Part shown: positions 58,138-64,000 of the stretch, one piece after another
Layout: each line of letters begins with the position of its first letter
Position numbering within the stretch: the first letter of the stretch is position 1
DNA from: Cinclus cinclus
Taxonomy: Eukaryota > Chordata > Aves > Passeriformes > Cinclidae
Direction of reading: 5' to 3'
Assembly (NCBI RefSeq): GCF_963662255.1
Contig: NW_026912203.1
Location: forward strand, 62,001 to 126,000
Length of the DNA stretch: 64,000 nucleotides
Made by a program: the position numbers and the translations under genes
Notes under the pieces: model-generated
What the model was told of the DNA's origin: nothing
The model's database searches: none
Seen by the model: only the letters and a program-made list of their open reading frames with translations

Positions 58138-58709
58138 TCCATCACACAATGCTACAATCTCAGGGCCTGAGAGGAGACTGCAGAAACGTCTCCAGGAGTC
58201 CAAGTCAGAAAAAAGAATGCAAAGGGTCTGGAGGCATTAATGGGTCCCACTGAGGTCCAGCTGCAGCACAGGCTGCTCATGGGCTCCTTGCAGGAGGGAA
58301 TTGGAGGCCAGGATTGCACAAAATCCTCACAGAGACTCAGTGTGGGAAGGAAAATGCAAAGTACCCTAAAATACCTTGGTTATCTCAAAGCATTAATGAG
58401 CGCCCCCCCAGTGTCAATACAGAGCAATCAAGGGACTCCTTAAAGTAGATAATTGGAGGTCAAGATTGCACAAACCTCTCCTGGAGTCGGTATCAAAAGG
58501 GAAACACCTAGTACTTGAAAAATCTGAAGTACCCTGAAGCATTAATGAGCCCCACTGAGTGTTGGTAATGACTAAGAATCTCAAGGGACTCATTAGAGCA
58601 GATAATTGAAGACCAGGATTGTAGGAAGCTCTCAGAGACTCCAAGGCAAGAGCAAAGGCCAAGGTCCTTTGAAAAACCTGCAGTCCCTGGAAGCATTCAG
58701 GAGCCCCCC
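58138..58709 (-). repeat. Degenerate ~150-bp tandem repeat, arm R4
   Basis: Counterpart of 6490-7050. Confidence 0.7.
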
Positions 58710-59265
58710 AGGGCCATTCCTGACCAAGGCTCCCCAGGGACTCATGCCAGCAGATCCCTGAGGCCACCGGGGTGTGGGGCAGGGGAGGATGCTGAGGGCA
58801 GGACAAGGGGGTGACAGTGCCCAGCCTTGCTGGGGCTGTGCCAGGAGGCCCCAGTGGCTCAGGACAAGGTGTCTCCTCCCAGCCCTTGGTGGCACAGACG
58901 CTGCTGTGCCCCAGGGCACCAAGACTTGGCTTCTCCTGGGCACTGCCAGCCCTGCCAGGGCCCTTGGCCATGTCCAGCACAGCTTGTCCTGCACTGTCCC
59001 ACAGCTGCTGCTGTGCCCCTGCAGGCTGCACACTCCCATCTCGCTGCCCCCCTGGCTCTGCCCTGCCACTGCCCACCCTGCCCTGACTTCTGCCCAGGCT
59101 GTCTCTGCAACCCCCAACCAATGGGCTGGGGATGGGCAAGTGTTCCTTAGGGCACAGGGAGGGGACAGCTTGGCTGGGGTGACCCAAGGGCTCTCCCATT
59201 CCATGCGATGTCAAGGGCAGCAATAAACTGAGGGCAAGGAAGGGAGTGAGATGGTCTCTGAATTT

Positions 59266-61820
59266 TCTCTATTAATACGTTTGTCTTCCAAAGCAACCAC
59301 TACATCTACTGAATTCTTGCCTCTCTGTGGTTTTCTTTGCTTCTGCATTTGGCCTTTGCTTTTTATTTCCTTGCCCTGCCCTGCCCATTAATCTCTCCTT
59401 CTGTTGACCCACAGGTTTTCAGCTTATTTTCTCCTGTTGTCTGACTGAGGAGGGCCAGTGACAGACACTTGGCTGTCACTTGATGGACAGAGAGGTTTAA
59501 CCATGGTCACCTTTCCTAAGCCTTCTCTTCTGGGCACAGCCAGCAATGTCAGGGCTCTGTCAGGTGCCCAGCCCTGAGCTGGGCTCATGCCCTGCTCACA
59601 GCCCCAGGGGCATCCAGGGACACGAGTCCTTCCCTGGCACACACACAGACAGTTCATTGCAGCACGGGCAGCGGCTCCCTGGGCTCTGCTGCCGCTGCCA
59701 GAGCCTAGCAGGGAGCTCAGCCCTGCGGGTGTCACCCTGCCCTGCCCCTGCCCCAGGTGCCCCACAGCCGGAGGGATGGACACGGGGAGCTCTGGGCACA
59801 GGAGCTCATCCCAGCCCTGCATTCAGGAGTTCCCAGGGGACCTTACTCTCTGGAAACTCCAGGAAGAGCTGAAGGTGTTTGTGCTCCCTGGGTTTATGTC
59901 ATCGTCATCCCCACCCCCACCCCACGCAGAGGATGCTCAGGGCTGTGTCTTGTCCTTGCTCTGCAAACACAGACTCCTGACCCGGTCACTTGATGTCCCT
60001 CCATGGAGGGAAGAGCAACCTCTGTGACCTGGGCTGAGAGGCCACTGCTGGAAGCAGCGCTGCCTTTGCAAGGGCACACCTGGGGGCCTCCACCCTGAAC
60101 ACTGCCACGTTTTCCTCTTCACTGCTGGTTTCCTCTCCAGGGCACTGTGTTGGGCACATCCTTGAGAACAAATTGGGAAGAAGATTGAAGCTTTTTGGCC
60201 CTGCTCCGGGGACATGCCCTTGCACCATGGAAATGCTCTTGTAGAGCCCAACTCTGTCCCAGCAGTGCCCACAACCTGTCCTTGTCTGCAGTCTCTGGAC
60301 AGTCACCCAGCAGGGCAGGGACCAAGCTGAGAGAGCCCTGAGGCCTTAAACCAGCACAGGGGCTCTGAAGAGGAGTGTGGAAGTGAAGGAAGAGGAGGTT
60401 ACACAGGAGAAGCCCTGGGGCTCCCTGGCAATGCTGTTCTGCTGGGACTCTTCTCCCCCTGCTCTGCCCACAGGCACCGACCCTGCAGCTCCAGAGATGT
60501 CAGGGAGGAAAGATGTCAGGCAAACAAGACAACACAGAGTTCTTTCTGTTGTTTCAGCACACACTTACTGTACTAGAGCTCCCCATTTCTACAGTCTCTG
60601 GGTCACACTAGAAAGGCAAATACTGAAATATTTGCCTGAACAGTCCAAGATTTTGGTGCGAGCAAGTTCTCAGAAGTGTAACACCTGTGTCAGCAGCAAA
60701 AATACGGGACACAAAGTGGGCATTAATGAGTAACTTAGTAACAGCTATGCAGAAGAATGACAGTTCATTGCTTCTGAAAACCACTCAGTGATCATTGTCC
60801 TCAGGGTGTCCTTCAGGTCCTGGTTCCTCAGGCTGTAGCTGAGGGTGTTCAGGGCTGGAGGCAGCACTGAGTACAGAAGTGACAGTGCCAGATGCAGGGA
60901 TGGGCAGGAGATGGAGGGGGGCTTCAGGTCGGCAAACATGACATTGCTGAGGAACAGGGAGAGCACAGCCAGGTGAGGGAGGCAGGTGGAAAAGGCTTTA
61001 TCCCATCCCTGCTCAGAGGGGATCCTCAGCACGGCCCTGAAGATCTGCACATAGGAGAAAACAATGAATACAGAAGAAGCAAATGCTAAACAGGTACCAC
61101 CCATGAGTAGGCCAAGTTCCCTGGGGTAGAATTTGGAGCAGGAGAACTTGAGGATCTGGGGCATTTCACAGAAGAATTGGCCCAGGGAATTGCCCCGGCA
61201 CAGGGGCAGTGAAAATGGACTGGGAGTGTGCATGAGAGCATGGAGAAAGCCACTGGCCCAGGCAGCTGCTGCCATGTGGGCACAAGCTCTGCTGCCCTGG
61301 GGGATCCCCTAGTGCAGGGGTGTGCAGATGGACACGTAGTGCTTGTAGCACACGAGGGTCAGGAGATACTACTCTGCTGTGGTAAAGAACAGCAAGCAAA
61401 AGAGCTGTACAGCACATCCTGCACAGGAGATGGGCCTGGTGCCCCAGAGGGAATTGTGCATGGCTTTGGGGACAGTGGTGCAGGTGGAGCCCAGGTCGCT
61501 GAGGGCCAGGTTGAGCAGGAAGAAGAACATGGGGGTGTGCAGGTGGTGGCCGCAGGCTACGGCGCTGATGATGAGGCCGTTGGCCAGGAGGGCAGCCAGG
61601 GAGATGCCCAGGAAGAGGCAGAAGTGCAGGAGCTGCAGCTGCCACGTGTCTGCCAATGCCAGCAGGAGGAAGTGGCTGCGGGAGCTGCTGTTGGACATTT
61701 CTTCACTCCGGGCATTGGAGACTGTAGAAAGAAGGCAATGACAAGCTGGGACAGATTTCCCTTGGTCATTTCTGGTCTAATTTCTTGGGAATCTCACCAA
61801 TATGACTTCTCTTCCTAGGG
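59266..61820 (-). repeat. Array block O, copy 2 (inverted)
   Basis: Inverted copy of 34316-36869. The stretch 59266-60744 holds no recognisable gene. Confidence 0.9.
60745..61698 (-). pseudogene. Olfactory receptor pseudogene, OR14/gamma-c-like, copy 2
   Basis: Minus-strand copy of 34438-35391, with the same two in-frame stops (at 61369-61371 and about 61309-61311) and the same KHY in place of DRY. It differs by a few residues, for example Asn to Asp at the end of TM2 and Leu to Phe in the second extracellular region. The shared stops mean that the gene was already dead at duplication, or that the copies have been homogenised. Confidence 0.95.
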
Positions 61821-64000
61821 GGGATCTTGGCGCAGCTTCTTTATTTTTGAGCTCTGGTTTGTCTTGCTGCCTCATCTTCAGCATTGCTCTCAGCCTGCAC
61901 ACTGGGGAGCTCAGAGGGAAAACTGGGCTCCCTGTGCCCAGGGCAGTCAGACCTGCTGGTCCCCACACAAGTGCACTTTGCTCATGGCAACTCCATTTTA
62001 GACAAATGAAATTGAAAATGTTCTTAAACAATAAAGTGGACTTTTTAAAGTCTCCAATTTCAAAATCATTGAACCCTGGAGGCACTGATGGCAGGTGGGG
62101 ACAAGAAATAGAAAGGTGTCCCTGGTGCTGAGCTCACCTGGATGTGTTTCAGGAATGCAAAGGCCAAAGCCTGAGCCCCAGTCCCTGGCAAGGCAGATCC
62201 TGTCCCTCCCTCATTGCTCAGGGCTCTTCCCGGGGCCAGCAGCCATGGCCAAAGTGCTGCAGGAGTTGGCTCTGGCAGGGCCTTTCAGCTGCTGCCCATC
62301 CCTGTGCCCTCTGCAGCCCAGGCTGTCCTACGGTGCCCATGCCCTGCCCCTCTGTCCCTGCAGGCTGTCCTCAGCCCCCGGCTGCCCCACCTCGCTGGCC
62401 CCTTCCTTTGCTGCCAGCTCTGCCTCCTGCCTGCCTCTGCCTGGCCACACAAAGCCTTGGGCTGCTCCACACTCTTTCTGGGGGATTTCTTGCACCACAG
62501 CCCTGCCCTGGCAGAGAAATTCCTTTCTCCTTGGGTCCAGTCTGGCCCTCCCCAGCGGCCCTTGGCATTAATCTTTTCTATCTCTGGCTGTTTTCTGCCA
62601 TGTCAAAAGGATCCACCATCTCTGAAACCACCCTTCAGGCACTCCCAGGGCTCTCCTCCACCATCCTCAGCCTCCACTCCACTGAGCACAGAGCTCCTTT
62701 GTCCCTGTCTCGTGGTCATGTGCTTGAGGCCTCCAAACCCCATCCCAGGAGATCTCTGGACTTTCTCCAAGATGTTGGCAAATAAACCAATTCTGCTCAT
62801 AGTCTGAGAAATTCACCGCAGGACCAGGCCAGCCTGACCTGTCTATCCTGGCTACTTTTGTCTGGGAGCAATCCTTGGATATATGGAATTTGGGAGGCCA
62901 AATTCCAATTTAGGTCATGGTCAGGAAGGACAAGAAGGCCGGTTCTTTTCCCTAGGAAGGAAGGCACAGAGCCCCAGTGCTCCAGAGACTGATGAGAGGC
63001 AGCCCTGGACATTCCATGGGCAGCCAGACCTGTCAGGTAGCCCCTGGGAGGCCAAGCCAGCCAGACCTGTTCCATGTGTGATAATTGATAAAAGATTCGT
63101 GTCAATCATAAAAGTAGCTGGGTTTGTATAAACCAGAATACTCAGGTCTGAAATGAAGCATGGACATTAGACAGAGAAAATACATATGATTAAATAATTT
63201 TGTTTAAATCCCCCTATTATGAATATTATGATTTTTTATTAAATTGTATCTGATACCAGTTTGTAAAACGGGGGTTTCCCACGGCCTGAAAGATAGGTAT
63301 TGCAAAATCAGATTTCCTGCATTTGTATAATCAATTGCAGCCTAAAAGATTTTGCACTACCAGATTTCCTGCCTTGGTGTAATCAATTGCAACTTAGCTG
63401 TTAAGACGAGACCCCCATGTCTACTGTTCCTTATCTACCAAGACCACATGGCTGCTTGGCAAACTGTCCCGAGACTACAAGGAGAACCATCCTATAAAAA
63501 GGAGCTGCCAACCAACGTTCGACGGAGCGTGGAGTGGGCGCTGACCCCTCACGTTCCCCAGCGCTGCTTGCTCCGTCTATACCAAATAAAGCAATCTAAA
63601 TTTTGCTAAATATCGAGACTTTGTTTCTCATTTATAATAATTTGGTGCTGAAACCTGGGACATCCTTGGAGCCTTGAGAGGCACTGCAATTTCAGGGAGG
63701 CGCCCCGCTCCCACGGCCCCGGTTCCTCAGTGGTTCTCAGGACCCATGGACGTACCTCACGATATAGACTGAGCAAGGAAAAAAACTCCCCGGAAGACCA
63801 CGGCAAAATCACCTGTCATTCTTGTGCACGCAGACCCAGACAGGAGCGTCGAAGCCGTAAGTGACTGTCTGGTTTGGTGGAGGTGACTGTGTGCTTGCTG
63901 AACGAGACGTGGATTTTTCCACGAACCGAGTGTGGAGTCCTTCTGTCCGCGGTTCTGGTTTCCCGCCAGGGGCCCGGCCGGGGAAGGGACGAAGCGAGTG
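61821..64000 (+). repeat. Array block E, copy 3 (direct, cut by window end)
   Basis: Direct copy of 1-2180 at +61821: flank 61821-63077, LTR about 63078-63642, PBS 63643-63660, then the ERV leader to the window end. It shows that the order of blocks has come full circle. Confidence 0.95.
63078..63642 (+). repeat. 5' LTR of ERV1, copy 3
   Basis: TATA box at about 63493-63499 and AATAAA at about 63585-63590, identical in layout to 1257-1821. Confidence 0.8.

Larger units (their letters stand above)
51269..59265 (-). repeat. Palindrome arm R, copy 4 (inverted)
   Basis: Inverted copy of R3 (coordinates sum to 96136-96145). Like R1 it lacks the 435-bp block, and it shares R1's variants near the spacer. 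It adjoins block O at its outer edge. Confidence 0.95.

Noticed and set aside
1..64000. Whole structure as an assembly or chimeric-read artefact
   Set aside because: Not excluded, but less likely: copies differ by substitutions, microsatellite lengths, a 35-bp expansion, a 435-bp block and different flanks, which simple fold-back artefacts would not give.

Overview
The window looks like a songbird (passerine) genome: spliced vertebrate genes, a PIM1-like kinase of the kind known to be expanded in songbirds, an olfactory receptor of the bird-expanded OR14/gamma-c type, gamma-type and dUTPase-bearing endogenous retroviruses, and a CR1-like LINE tail. No gene in the window appears intact. What stands out is the architecture rather than the coding content.

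Layout, with four block types: E (ERV block), R (8 kb arm), S (6 kb spacer with the PIM-like locus) and O (olfactory receptor block). 1-5934 E(+); 5935-13990 R1(+); 13991-19951 S1(+); 19952-28383 R2(-); 28384-34315 E(-); 34316-36869 O(+); 36870-45302 R3(+); 45303-51268 S2(-); 51269-59265 R4(-); 59266-61820 O(-); 61821-64000 E(+), cut by the window end. This gives two large overlapping palindromes, one centred near 17.2 kb with E as outer flank and one near 48.1 kb with O as outer flank. Base 1 recurs in direct orientation at 61821, so the window is just over one period of an alternating head-to-head/tail-to-tail array with a basic unit of about 30.9 kb. Copies differ by scattered single-base changes and short indels and seem very similar.

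E carries a 5' LTR, primer-binding site and broken gag-pro-pol-env of a gamma-like ERV that is cut off in env exactly at the E/R border, with no 3' LTR. Each R arm carries a degenerate ~150-bp tandem repeat, a ~40-bp-period array of X-box-like (RFX-type) CCATGG cores followed by a TATA box and splice donor, and a second ERV-like element with paired flanking repeats around a dUTPase relic. S carries a five-exon PIM-like kinase pseudogene under a CpG-rich start, plus an older PIM-like exon relic. O carries a full-length OR pseudogene with two in-frame stops. Every disabling change checked is shared between copies, so the loci were already dead, or were homogenised, when the array was amplified.

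The strongest candidate for something new is the array itself: palindromes whose 6-kb spacer lies in opposite orientations, with variant sites showing that the inversion carried part of the adjoining arms with it, together with four copies of a periodic X-box/TATA cassette.
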